From SpSt-583 sp034434015 (GTDB lineage Bacteria; Chloroflexota; Anaerolineae; Anaerolineales; UBA6663): DNA of 8,647 nucleotides. The translations under genes and the position numbers were made by a program. Numbering within the stretch: position 1 is the first letter of the stretch; each line of letters begins with the position of its first letter. Positions 1 through 6,123 of this stretch are shown here, one piece after another. Location of the stretch: the NCBI GenBank assembly GCA_034434015.1, contig DAOUAB010000035.1, positions 1 through 8,647 on the forward strand. Reading direction: 5' to 3'. A model generated the notes under the pieces. That model was not told the DNA's origin, searched no databases, and saw only the letters and a list, made by a program, of their open reading frames with translations.

Positions 1-806
1 ATCTGGATGAAGATCTGCTCCAGCTTGGGCGGCCGGATCCAGTTGGCGTTGGCCCGGAAGCTCAGGTGGCTGCCGGACTCCCATTCCTGGAAAGTGAAGG
101 GCCCGACGCCGACCGTGGGCGCGCGGTTCCACTCGGCCTGGTCGATGGTGCCCTCCTGGTCAAAAACGGGCTGCAGGATGTGCTTCGGAAGCACCCACTT
201 GAACAGGGTCGTCTGCCAGGCCGCGAACGGCTCGGAGAAGGTCACGACGGCGGTCTGCGCGTCCCGGGCCTCCACGCCGGCCACGTAATCTTCATACGGG
301 TAGCGGCTCTGGACGACGTTCTGGTCGGACATGATCATGTCGTAAGTGAAGACCAGGTCGTCGGCGGTCACCGGCGTGCCGTCGCTCCAGGTGGCGGCCG
401 GGTTGAGCTTGACGGTGACCGTCTTGCCGTCGGCGCTCACGCCGCCGTTGGCGGCGCTGGGGATCTCGGCGGCCAGCTCGGGGACGGTGTTCCCGGCGTC
501 GTCGAACGACCACAGGCCCTTGAGCCAGAACTGGGTCGTGATCTGCGAGAAGAACATCGACGAGTAATACGGGTTGAGGTTATCCGGTTCCTGCGTGAAC
601 GTGATCTTGGCGGTGCCGCTGAAGGCGGGCTGGGGCGCGGCGGTGGGCTGGGGGAGGGCCGTCGGGGCCGGAGCCTGGGTGGCCGCGGTCGCCTGGGTGG
701 GTTGTGGGGCGGCCGTCGGCGTGGCGGCCGGCGCACAGGCGGCGAGCGCCAGGCTCAGAGCGACCAGCCCCCCCAGCGCGGTCGAGAGGCGAGGAAAGCG
801 TTTCAT
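1..806 (-). CDS. ABC transporter substrate-binding lipoprotein, family 5 (peptide/oligopeptide type), 3' end cut by window
   Basis: This protein probably captures a peptide-like or other solute outside the membrane and hands it to an ABC permease. The first 268 residues are visible and the C-terminal half lies beyond the left edge. A signal peptide ends in lipobox LAAC with Cys24 as the lipidation site. Residues 25-62 form a Thr/Pro/Ala/Gln-rich tether, as expected for a membrane-anchored lipoprotein. The mature domain opens with EPDNLNPYYS (73-82), the usual N-terminal signature of SBP_bac_5 proteins, and continues with WSDGTPVTADDLVFTYD (140-156), the second family hallmark. The ATG at 806 is preceded by GGAGAAGGAAGAAG, a good ribosome binding site, and the signal peptide begins directly there. 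The gene has its own promoter about 150 bp upstream. Permease and ATPase genes may follow to the left (inference). Family assignment is firm; the substrate cannot be told from sequence. Confidence 0.93.
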   Translation of the reverse strand, partial: MKRFPRLSTALGGLVALSLALAACAPAATPTAAPQPTQATAATQAPAPTALPQPTAAPQPAFSGTAKITFTQEPDNLNPYYSSMFFSQITTQFWLKGLWSFDDAGNTVPELAAEIPSAANGGVSADGKTVTVKLNPAATWSDGTPVTADDLVFTYDMIMSDQNVVQSRYPYEDYVAGVEARDAQTAVVTFSEPFAAWQTTLFKWVLPKHILQPVFDQEGTIDQAEWNRAPTVGVGPFTFQEWESGSHLSFRANANWIRPPKLEQIFIQ

Positions 807-918
807 CTTCTTCCTTCTCCTTGTCCTTGTGCGGGCGTGAATAGGCCGAAAAGCGGGCGAATCGGCGAGCAAAGACGTGGCGCTCGATCACCTTCTTTCT
901 AGCAGGAATTGGAGAGGT

Positions 919-959
919 GGCCCGGGGCGGGCCGCTGGGCAGGCCGACCGTACGGCCTG
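919..959 (-). promoter_or_regulatory. Two GC-rich hairpins at the 5' end of the substrate-binding-protein leader
   Basis: Positions 940-959 contain CAGGCCG, a 6-nt loop and CGGCCTG, starting at the predicted transcript 5' end. A second inverted repeat, GGCCCG/CGGGCC with a 3-nt loop, follows at 919-933. Neither is followed by a T run, so they are not terminators. They could protect the mRNA 5' end or bind a regulator; function is inferred. Confidence 0.35.
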
Positions 960-964
960 ATGTG

Positions 965-993
965 AGTATAGGTTTGATGGTGTCGAACGTCAA
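965..993 (-). promoter_or_regulatory. Sigma-70-type promoter of the substrate-binding protein gene
   Basis: Read on the minus strand there is a -35 box TTGACG (993-988), a spacer of exactly 17 bp, and a -10 box TATACT (970-965). This is the best two-box promoter in the window. Transcription should begin near 958, which gives a leader of about 150 nt before the ATG at 806. Confidence 0.75.
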
Positions 994-1009
994 ACCGGGA
1001 TCGGTTCAA
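971..1009. promoter_or_regulatory. Candidate operator: three related half-sites around the -35 box
   Basis: On the plus strand GGTTTGA (971-977) and TCAAACC (990-996) form a perfect 7-bp inverted repeat with a 12-bp gap. The second arm extends to TCAAACCG (990-997) and is also mirrored, imperfectly, by CGGTTCAA (1002-1009), whose inner AACCG/CGGTT arms match perfectly across 4 bp. The arms cover the -35 box and the base pairs next to the -10 box, so a bound protein would block RNA polymerase. The regulator is unknown and not encoded in the window as far as I can tell. Confidence 0.45.
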
Positions 1010-1038
1010 TTCTAGTACCGGCCCGGCCCCGGAAAAGT

Positions 1039-1884
1039 TCACGGCCGGCCCAGGCTGAACGCGAGGATGACGCCGCCCGCCGCCAGGCCGACGAGGGCGT
1101 ACTCGATCCACAGGCGACGGTCCAGGCGCCCGGCCAGGTGCTGTTGAACCAGCCCGGTCCCCAGATAAAAAGGGAGCAGGACGAGCAGCGCGGCGCCGCT
1201 GGATCGGACCCGCCAATAGGCGACGGCCCAGATCACCTCGGCGCACACCAGGCCGATGAGGAGCGCGTGCAGCGCGGCGCGCCTCACAGGGGCGCCGTTC
1301 AGGGCGAACAGGCGCCAGGCCAGGCCGGCGGCGGCGCCGCCGCCGATGGTGGTGGCGATGGCGGCCCGCGCGCCGAGGGAGTGCAGGACGGCGAAGAGCA
1401 ACAGCGCCAGGCCGTACGACAGCACGCTCAGCGTGAGCGCCGCCGCATCGCGGGCCGGGTCGGCCGGATCGACCACGATGTATTCGGCGACGAGCACGAG
1501 GGTCAGCGCCAGGGCGGCCCCGCCCAGGCCCAGCCACCAGGCCGGGCCGTCCGGCAGGCGCTCCAGCCCCGCCCCGAGCACCAGCGCGGCGGCGCCCGGC
1601 ACCACCCAGTGCATCACGGTGGAACGGGCGGCCGGCTCGCCGTCGGGAGCGAAACGCGGGTGCGAGCGGATCAGGGCGTCGGCGCCGGTGCTGATGAACG
1701 CCGCCACCAGCAACTGGATGAGCAGCGGGCCGCCGATCTCGACGCCCAGGGCCGAGCCGAAGACCGTGGTCCCGACGGCCAGGGAGGGCAGGTCGAGGAA
1801 ACGCGAGAGCGTATAGGCCAGGATGATGATGGCCGTCAACACGCTCAGCCGGTCGCGGCTGGGGAAATGGCGGACGGAGGTCAC
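1039..1884 (-). CDS. Uncharacterised polytopic membrane protein
   Basis: I do not recognise this 281-residue protein. It has a short basic N-terminus (VTSVRHFPSRDR) followed by roughly eight or nine hydrophobic helices, at about 13-30, 36-68 (probably two), 92-110, 116-138, 147-168, 171-192, 204-223, 230-246 and 260-277. Loops are short and contain Arg/Asp/Glu but no enzyme or transporter signature that I can name. There is no signal peptide. I chose the GTG at 1884 because TATAAT lies 7 nt upstream and the hydrophobic part begins just after it; the reading frame stays open far upstream, but that part is the antisense of the prepilin peptidase gene and has low-complexity Gln/Arg/His/Pro composition. 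The gene is divergent from the prepilin peptidase and shares a 99-bp spacer. Its frame and membrane nature are well supported; function is unknown. Confidence 0.72.
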   Translation of the reverse strand: MTSVRHFPSRDRLSVLTAIIILAYTLSRFLDLPSLAVGTTVFGSALGVEIGGPLLIQLLVAAFISTGADALIRSHPRFAPDGEPAARSTVMHWVVPGAAALVLGAGLERLPDGPAWWLGLGGAALALTLVLVAEYIVVDPADPARDAAALTLSVLSYGLALLLFAVLHSLGARAAIATTIGGGAAAGLAWRLFALNGAPVRRAALHALLIGLVCAEVIWAVAYWRVRSSGAALLVLLPFYLGTGLVQQHLAGRLDRRLWIEYALVGLAAGGVILAFSLGRP

Positions 1885-1891
1885 GGGAGAG

Positions 1892-1897
1892 ATTATA
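1892..1897 (-). promoter_or_regulatory. -10 box for the membrane-protein gene (predicted leaderless)
   Basis: The minus strand reads GCGTATAAT, then seven bases (CTCTCCC), then the GTG start at 1884. The transcript should therefore begin at or within a base or two of the start codon, leaving no room for a ribosome binding site. No convincing -35 hexamer is seen 16-18 bp upstream. Confidence 0.55.
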
Positions 1898-1903
1898 CGC
1901 GGA

Positions 1904-1945
1904 GGACCCGGGCCGTGGGCAGAGGGCCGACGGCAGAGGCCGGCT
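1904..1945. repeat. Degenerate heptanucleotide repeat tract in the divergent spacer
   Basis: On the plus strand the spacer divides into 7-bp units GGACCCG, GGCCGTG, GGCAGAG, GGCCGAC, GGCAGAG and GCCGGCT. Five successive units begin with GG and GGCAGAG occurs twice, 14 bp apart. The tract fills the space where -35 boxes of both divergent genes would lie. A second tract of the same period lies at 7292-7361. Confidence 0.45.
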
Positions 1946-1970
1946 GAAACCGAAAGCGGACGGGCGAGCG

Positions 1971-1976
1971 TATAAT
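1971..1976 (+). promoter_or_regulatory. -10 box for the prepilin peptidase gene (predicted leaderless)
   Basis: GCGTATAAT is followed by seven bases (GCGGCGC) and the ATG at 1984. The motif and its spacing mirror those of the divergent gene. No ribosome binding site can fit, and no strong -35 box is visible. Confidence 0.55.
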
Positions 1977-1983
1977 GCGGCGC

Positions 1984-2796
1984 ATGTGGTTGATGGCGAT
2001 CGTGTTGGGCCTGGCGGCGGGCGGGCTGGTGAATGTCCTGGCGGACGACCTGCCGCCGGATGAGGCCGGGCGGCGCGGCCCGGTGCGCGTCCCGCACTGC
2101 CGGGCCTGTGGGCTGGCGCGGCCGGCCGAGCACTGGCTGGCGCTGGGCCACGCGCTGCTGCGCCGCGGGCGGTGCCTCTACTGCGCCGCGCCGCGCGGCG
2201 GGCGCGCCCCGCTCGTCGAAGCGGCCCTGGCCGCGGGCTTCGTCTATCTGTGGGCCTGGTCCGGCGGGGACGGCGCCCGCTTCCTGTCGGCCGCCGTCAT
2301 CACGGTCGTGTTCGCCCTGATCACGGTGATCGACCTGGAGCACCGCCTGATCCTGTGGCGCGTGGTCTGGGTCTCGGCCCTGGTGCTGGCCCTGCTGGGC
2401 GCGCTGGCGCCGGACCGCGGCTGGCAGAAGACGCTGCTCGGCGGCGTTGTGGGCTACGGGCTGGTCGGGCTGCTGTTTCTGGTCGGGCAGCTGTATGCCT
2501 GGGTGCTGGCGCGCGTGCGCGGCCAGCCGCTGGACGAGATCGCCTTCGGCGGCGGCGACGTGAACCTGGCCGGCCTGATCGGGCTGGCGGTCGGCTGGTC
2601 CGGCGTGCTGTTCGCGTTGTTCATCGGTGTGGTGTCCGCCGGCCTGTTCAGCCTGGGCTATCTGGCGGCGCAGGTGGCGCGGCGCCGCTACAACCCGCAT
2701 ACGCCCTTCGCCTACGGCCCGTTCCTGGTGTTCGGGGGGTTGTTGATCTATCTGCACGGCCGCGAGTTCGCGGCCTGGTGGTTCGGGGCGCGCTAG
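1984..2796 (+). CDS. Type IV prepilin peptidase (A24 family, PilD-like)
   Basis: An inner-membrane aspartic protease that cleaves the leader peptide of type IV prepilin-like proteins and, in family members with the N-terminal domain, also N-methylates the new N-terminus. The 270-residue protein has the full layout: an N-terminal segment ending GGLVNVLADDLP (13-24, matching the family's G-x-x-x-N-V-x-x-x-R-x-P region); a four-cysteine zinc-type module with CRAC (39-42) and CLYC (64-67); then about six membrane helices. Both catalytic aspartates are present: Asp117 in VIDLEHRLIL and Asp192 in FGGGDVNL. Two family positions differ: Lys of GxGDxKL is Asn194, and the usual Ile-Pro after the first Asp is Ile-Leu. 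ATG 1984 is preferred because TATAAT lies 7 nt upstream; an in-frame ATG at 1975 overlaps that box, and one at 1993 is a later alternative. No prepilin gene is visible nearby, so its substrates are elsewhere. Confidence 0.9.
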   Translation: MWLMAIVLGLAAGGLVNVLADDLPPDEAGRRGPVRVPHCRACGLARPAEHWLALGHALLRRGRCLYCAAPRGGRAPLVEAALAAGFVYLWAWSGGDGARFLSAAVITVVFALITVIDLEHRLILWRVVWVSALVLALLGALAPDRGWQKTLLGGVVGYGLVGLLFLVGQLYAWVLARVRGQPLDEIAFGGGDVNLAGLIGLAVGWSGVLFALFIGVVSAGLFSLGYLAAQVARRRYNPHTPFAYGPFLVFGGLLIYLHGREFAAWWFGAR

Positions 2797-2829
2797 TCGG
2801 TTTTACGGAGGCCGGGCGGCCGGGCCGCG

Positions 2830-2838
2830 TGCTACAAT
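2830..2838 (+). promoter_or_regulatory. Extended -10 promoter of the secreted-protein gene
   Basis: TGCTACAAT combines an extended TGn element with -10 box TACAAT (2833-2838). The start site should be near 2845, giving a leader of about 35 nt that carries the ribosome binding site AGGAGG (2868-2873). The -35 region is instead a perfect 8-bp tandem GGCCGGGC duplication (2810-2825). Confidence 0.55.
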
Positions 2839-2879
2839 GAAATGGTGATGAAGGGCGTGCGTTCCTCAGGAGGTGAGGC

Positions 2880-3635
2880 ATGAACATGCGGCAGGTCACC
2901 ATAGGCGCGCTGGTGGCGGCCGGGGTGCTTCTGGGACTGGTTCCGGGTCCCCAGGCTCAGGCGCAGGCGCCGGCGCCGGAAACCGGGGGCCAGGTGGGGG
3001 CGTTCGTTTTGCTGGGGGCGGACCAGAATGTGGGCGTGCAGGCCGGCGCGACCTCGTCGGACATCCCTAATTTCACCCTCGGCGCGCGCGGCGCGCAGGC
3101 GGCCGACGACATCGTCATCACCACGGCCGCGACCAACGTCTATTGGTGGATCCAGCAGATCACGGTCAGCGGCGGCGTGTCCGGCGGCCCTACGGTGACG
3201 TCGCTCAATCTCAACATCTATAACGACAGCGCCGGCCTGCCCGGCTCGCTCTACACGGCGCAGACGGTGACCAGCTTCAGCAACGCGCCCAACTATGTGA
3301 TCAGCACAAGCCTGTTCCTGCCCGGCAGCCCGAGCGGCCGTAAGTACTGGTTGTCGATCCAGGCCAATGTCTCGTCGACGGACGGCTCGGCCTGGAGCTG
3401 GCAGAGCAGCAGCAGCGGCGCGCTGGGGAGCTCTGAATCGGCCTGGCGTGAGACGGTCGGCACCAGCCTGAACTTCGGCACCTGCGCCTTGGCGACCGGC
3501 ATCCCGACCGCCAGCGGCTGGGGCGCGCGCCGCACCCAGTGCGGCATCGGCCTCCAGGACAATCTGGCCTTCCGGCTGGACGGCCAGATTCTCACCCTCA
3601 GTAATGCGATCTATCTGCCCATCGTCCAGCGCTGA
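2880..3635 (+). CDS. Secreted protein of unknown function with YLPIV-type C-terminal tail
   Basis: A 251-residue exported protein. Residues 1-30 form a Sec signal peptide (basic start, hydrophobic 6-21, likely cut after AQA near 26-30). The mature part is rich in Ser, Thr, Gly, Asn and aromatic residues and looks like an extracellular beta-sandwich: a stretch around 88-165 (VYWWIQQITV, then YNDSAGLPGSLY, then KYWLSIQA) resembles domains common in secreted proteins of Chloroflexota and other environmental bacteria. Two cysteines, Cys202 and Cys221, could form a disulfide. The last residues, AIYLPIVQR, resemble a short hydrophobic tail that I recall at the end of many Chloroflexota secreted proteins. 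No catalytic motif is seen. The ATG at 2880 has AGGAGG six bases upstream; an ATG at 2886 fits less well. The gene has its own promoter and terminator, so it is probably transcribed alone. Export is well supported; function is unknown. Confidence 0.85.
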   Translation: MNMRQVTIGALVAAGVLLGLVPGPQAQAQAPAPETGGQVGAFVLLGADQNVGVQAGATSSDIPNFTLGARGAQAADDIVITTAATNVYWWIQQITVSGGVSGGPTVTSLNLNIYNDSAGLPGSLYTAQTVTSFSNAPNYVISTSLFLPGSPSGRKYWLSIQANVSSTDGSAWSWQSSSSGALGSSESAWRETVGTSLNFGTCALATGIPTASGWGARRTQCGIGLQDNLAFRLDGQILTLSNAIYLPIVQR

Positions 3636-3659
3636 ACGCGCCAGCGCGAGGCAGACGAG

Positions 3660-3692
3660 AAGGCCGGAGCGGCAGGGCTCCGGCCTTTTTTT
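3660..3692 (+). terminator. Rho-independent terminator after the secreted-protein gene
   Basis: A 11-bp perfect stem, AAGGCCGGAGC with GCTCCGGCCTT, closes a 6-nt loop (GGCAGG) and runs into seven T residues (3686-3692). It begins 24 bases after the stop codon. It lies between convergent genes; on the minus strand the hairpin is followed only by TTCTCGTCT, so it would end secDF transcripts less efficiently. Confidence 0.93.
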
Positions 3693-3717
3693 GTCGCCTG
3701 GGGCGGGCGCGGCGAGG

Positions 3718-4641
3718 CTAAGCCGCCGCCTCGGCCCGCCGGCCGAACCAGCGGGTCCACTCGCGCTTCTCCCAGACCACCAGGATCGGGGCGGCGATGA
3801 AGATGGACGAGTAGGTGCCGGAGAGCAGGCCGACCACCAGCGTGATGGCGAATTCGCGCAGGGTGACGCCGCCGAACAGCGCCAGGGCCAGCAGCAGGAA
3901 CTGCACCGTCATCAACTGCGTGTTGATCGAACGCTGCAGGGTCTGCACGATGGAGTGGTTGGCCAGGAACTCGAACGGCAGCCGGCGGTAGATGCGGCTG
4001 TTCTCGCGGATGCGGTCGAACACCACGATCTTGTCCTGCACCGAGAAGCCGACCACGGTCAGCGTGGCGGTCAGGAAAAGGGAATCGATCTGCCAGCCGA
4101 AGAAGTGCCCGCCGATGGCGCCCAGGCTGAGCACCACGGCCACGTCGTGGATCATGGCGATGATGGCGCACACGCCGTAGCGCAGGGCGTGCGGCAGGCC
4201 GCGGAAGGCGAAGTAGATGTAGACCACCACGGCCAGCGCGGCCACGCCCACCGCCAGGGCGGCGCGCGCCGCGACTTCCTGCCCGATGGTCGGGCCGACG
4301 CTGTCAAAGCGCTTGAGCGTCACCGGGCCGCCGAAGCGCGCCTCCATGGCCCGGACGATCTCGGCCCGCGTGGCCTCCTCGATGAACGGCGAGCGCACAA
4401 TGAGGACGTCGGCGCCCGACGTCTGCACGCGCGTGTTGGTGATGTCGAACTCCTGCTCGTACAGGGCGGTCACCTCCGCCGGCGGCGGCGCCTGGCCGGA
4501 GCCGAATTGCACCTCCAGCAGCGAGCCGCCGGTGAAGTCGATGGCCAGCGGCAGGCCCCAGACGCCCATCGCCGCCAGGCCGGGGATGATCAGCGCCAGC
4601 GAGAGCAGGAAGTACCAGTAGCGTTTGCCCAGGATATCCAT
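3718..4641 (-). CDS. secF: Protein translocase subunit SecF
   Basis: SecF joins SecD in the membrane complex that uses the proton gradient to help pull proteins out of the SecYEG channel. The 307-residue protein has TM1 (about 9-30), the conserved IDFTGGSLLEV (34-44), a small extracytoplasmic domain, and five further helices from about 123. Family signatures are present: SVGPTIGQE (114-122), the helix pair ending IHDVAVVLSL (164-173), VGFSVQDKIVVFDRIREN (197-214) and FAITLVVGLLSGTYSSIFIA (264-283). The segment SINTQLMTVQ (238-247) departs from the usual Asn-x-T-x-x-R-T-x-x-T-S pattern, a divergence that does not suggest loss of function. The ATG at 4641 lies 8 bp after the secD stop, and its ribosome binding site (GTGAGG) overlaps that stop, so the two genes are translationally coupled. 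Length is normal. Confidence 0.97.
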   Translation of the reverse strand: MDILGKRYWYFLLSLALIIPGLAAMGVWGLPLAIDFTGGSLLEVQFGSGQAPPPAEVTALYEQEFDITNTRVQTSGADVLIVRSPFIEEATRAEIVRAMEARFGGPVTLKRFDSVGPTIGQEVAARAALAVGVAALAVVVYIYFAFRGLPHALRYGVCAIIAMIHDVAVVLSLGAIGGHFFGWQIDSLFLTATLTVVGFSVQDKIVVFDRIRENSRIYRRLPFEFLANHSIVQTLQRSINTQLMTVQFLLLALALFGGVTLREFAITLVVGLLSGTYSSIFIAAPILVVWEKREWTRWFGRRAEAAA

Positions 4642-4649
4642 GGTGGACC

Positions 4650-6053
4650 TCACACTCCGAACCAGGCCGGCCGCTCCTCCACGCCGTGGAACCACTCCAC
4701 CGTCGCGGTGAGGAAGGTGCGCGTCACCACCAGCGCGCAGAACAGGCTGATGAGCACGCCGACAAACAGCGTGACGGCGAAGCCCTGCACGATGCTGGCG
4801 CCGAAGGCCGAGCCGAACCAATACAGGATCAGGCAGATGATGACGGCGGCGATGTTCGAATCGCGGATGGACGGCCAGGCGCGCTGCCAGGCCGGGGCCA
4901 GGGCGGCGCGCAGCGAGCGCCCGTTGCGCAGCTCCTCTTTCAGGCGCTCAAAGATCAGGATGTTGGCGTCCAGGGCGCTGCCGGTGCTGAGCAGGAAGCC
5001 CGCGATGCCGGCCAGGCTCAACGTGACCGGGATCAGCTTGAACAGCGCCAGCGTGATCAGCCCATAGGTCAGGATAGCCAGCACCGCGATCAAGCCGGGC
5101 AGGCGGTAGTAAAGCAACATGAACAGGACGACCACGGTCATGCCGATCGCGCCGGCCATCAGGCTGCGGTTGAGCGAATCCTGGCCCAGCGACGGTCCGA
5201 TGACGCGGCTTTCCACCACCTTGAGCGGCACGGGCAGCGAGCCATAGCGCAACTGCAGGGCGAGCTGGTTGGCCGAGTCGATGGTGAAGTTGCCCGAAAT
5301 CTGGCCGCGGTCGGTGATGGCGGCCTGGATGACCGGCGCGGAGATGACGGTCTTGTCCAGCACGATGGCGAGATAATCGCCGATGTGCGCGCTCGTGAAG
5401 GCGCCGAAGATGCGATTGCCGTCGCCCGTGAGCGTGAAATTGATCAGCGGGTTGCCGAGCTCGTCGGCGCCGACGGTGGCGTCCTGCAGCGCCGCGCCGG
5501 TCATCAGGGTCACATAGGTCTTCGCCGGGAGGGTGTCGGTGGTCGCCTCGGTGGACGCCGGGGCCGGCGTCTGCGCCGGGTTGCCGCAATCCACCTGGGT
5601 GACGACCGGGCAGTAAGTCTGGATGACGGCGCCTTCGGCGGGCGGCAACTCGCCGGTGGGGATGATGACGAACTCGAGCAGGCCGGTCTGGCGGATGGTG
5701 GCGATGGCCTGCTCCGGGTCCGTGAAGCCCGGCAGCTCGACCACGATCCGGTCGCGCCGCTCGCCCTGGGTCTGGATGGTCGGCTCGGCCACGCCCAGGC
5801 CGTTGACGCGCTGCTCGACGATGCGCTTGGCGGTCTCCATCGCGACGGCGTTGATGTTCGTGCCCGCCGGCAAGTCGGCCTCCAGCAGCACCTGGATGCC
5901 GCCCTGCAGGTCCAGGCCCTGCCGGAACTGGCTGCGGTCGATGGTCTGGTTGCCGAGGGTGAAGACGAGATGGCTGGTGGGGAGCACCACGTAGATGGAG
6001 ATCGCGAGCGCCACCACGATCACGATCAGCCAGTTGAGAAAACGCTGCTGCAT
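4650..6053 (-). CDS. secD: Protein translocase subunit SecD
   Basis: SecD is the larger partner of SecF and carries the P1 periplasm-side domain that holds emerging polypeptides. The 467-residue protein has TM1 (about 7-25), the signature GLDLQGGIQVLLE (46-58), the P1 base and head (about 60-285), then helices 2-6. Key C-terminal motifs are PSLGQDSLNRS (287-297), LSTGSALDANILIFERLKEE (355-374), with Asp362 matching the proton-path aspartate of the family, and QGFAVTLFVGVLISLF (423-438). Length is typical of the short SecD type, not of the 600-residue proteobacterial form. A Thr/Pro/Ala-rich stretch at about 135-178 in the head contains two cysteines (148 and 156) eight residues apart. The ATG at 6053 has AGAGG seven bases upstream and a stronger AGGAGG thirteen bases upstream. 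First gene of a secD-secF operon with its own promoter. Confidence 0.97.
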   Translation of the reverse strand: MQQRFLNWLIVIVVALAISIYVVLPTSHLVFTLGNQTIDRSQFRQGLDLQGGIQVLLEADLPAGTNINAVAMETAKRIVEQRVNGLGVAEPTIQTQGERRDRIVVELPGFTDPEQAIATIRQTGLLEFVIIPTGELPPAEGAVIQTYCPVVTQVDCGNPAQTPAPASTEATTDTLPAKTYVTLMTGAALQDATVGADELGNPLINFTLTGDGNRIFGAFTSAHIGDYLAIVLDKTVISAPVIQAAITDRGQISGNFTIDSANQLALQLRYGSLPVPLKVVESRVIGPSLGQDSLNRSLMAGAIGMTVVVLFMLLYYRLPGLIAVLAILTYGLITLALFKLIPVTLSLAGIAGFLLSTGSALDANILIFERLKEELRNGRSLRAALAPAWQRAWPSIRDSNIAAVIICLILYWFGSAFGASIVQGFAVTLFVGVLISLFCALVVTRTFLTATVEWFHGVEERPAWFGV

Positions 6054-6082
6054 AGACAGGCCTCTGCCTCCTCACGCAAGAA

Positions 6083-6110
6083 CCGCCCGCCGAGGACGCC
6101 GGGCGGGCGG
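6083..6110 (-). promoter_or_regulatory. GC-rich hairpin in the secD leader
   Basis: CCGCCCGCC (6083-6091) and GGCGGGCGG (6102-6110) form a perfect 9-bp stem around a 10-nt loop. In the transcript it lies just after the predicted 5' end and about 30 nt before the secD start. Downstream bases read TTCTTGCG, too weak for a clear terminator, so attenuation is only a possibility. Confidence 0.4.
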
Positions 6111-6123
6111 GGGAAGTGCCCGG

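Noticed and set aside
1138..1947. Plus-strand open frame of 269 codons opposite the membrane-protein gene
   Set aside because: Low-complexity Gly/Gln/Asp/Arg composition; the minus-strand frame gives regular membrane helices.
1885..2757. N-terminal extension of the membrane-protein frame to 2757
   Set aside because: The added 291 residues are Gln/Arg/His/Pro-rich and antisense to the prepilin peptidase, whose motifs are clear. The promoter and the hydrophobic start both point to GTG 1884.
2880..2945. Secreted protein as a type IV prepilin substrate of the neighbouring peptidase
   Set aside because: Its N-terminus lacks the G|F-x-x-x-E prepilin cleavage motif and looks like an ordinary Sec signal peptide.
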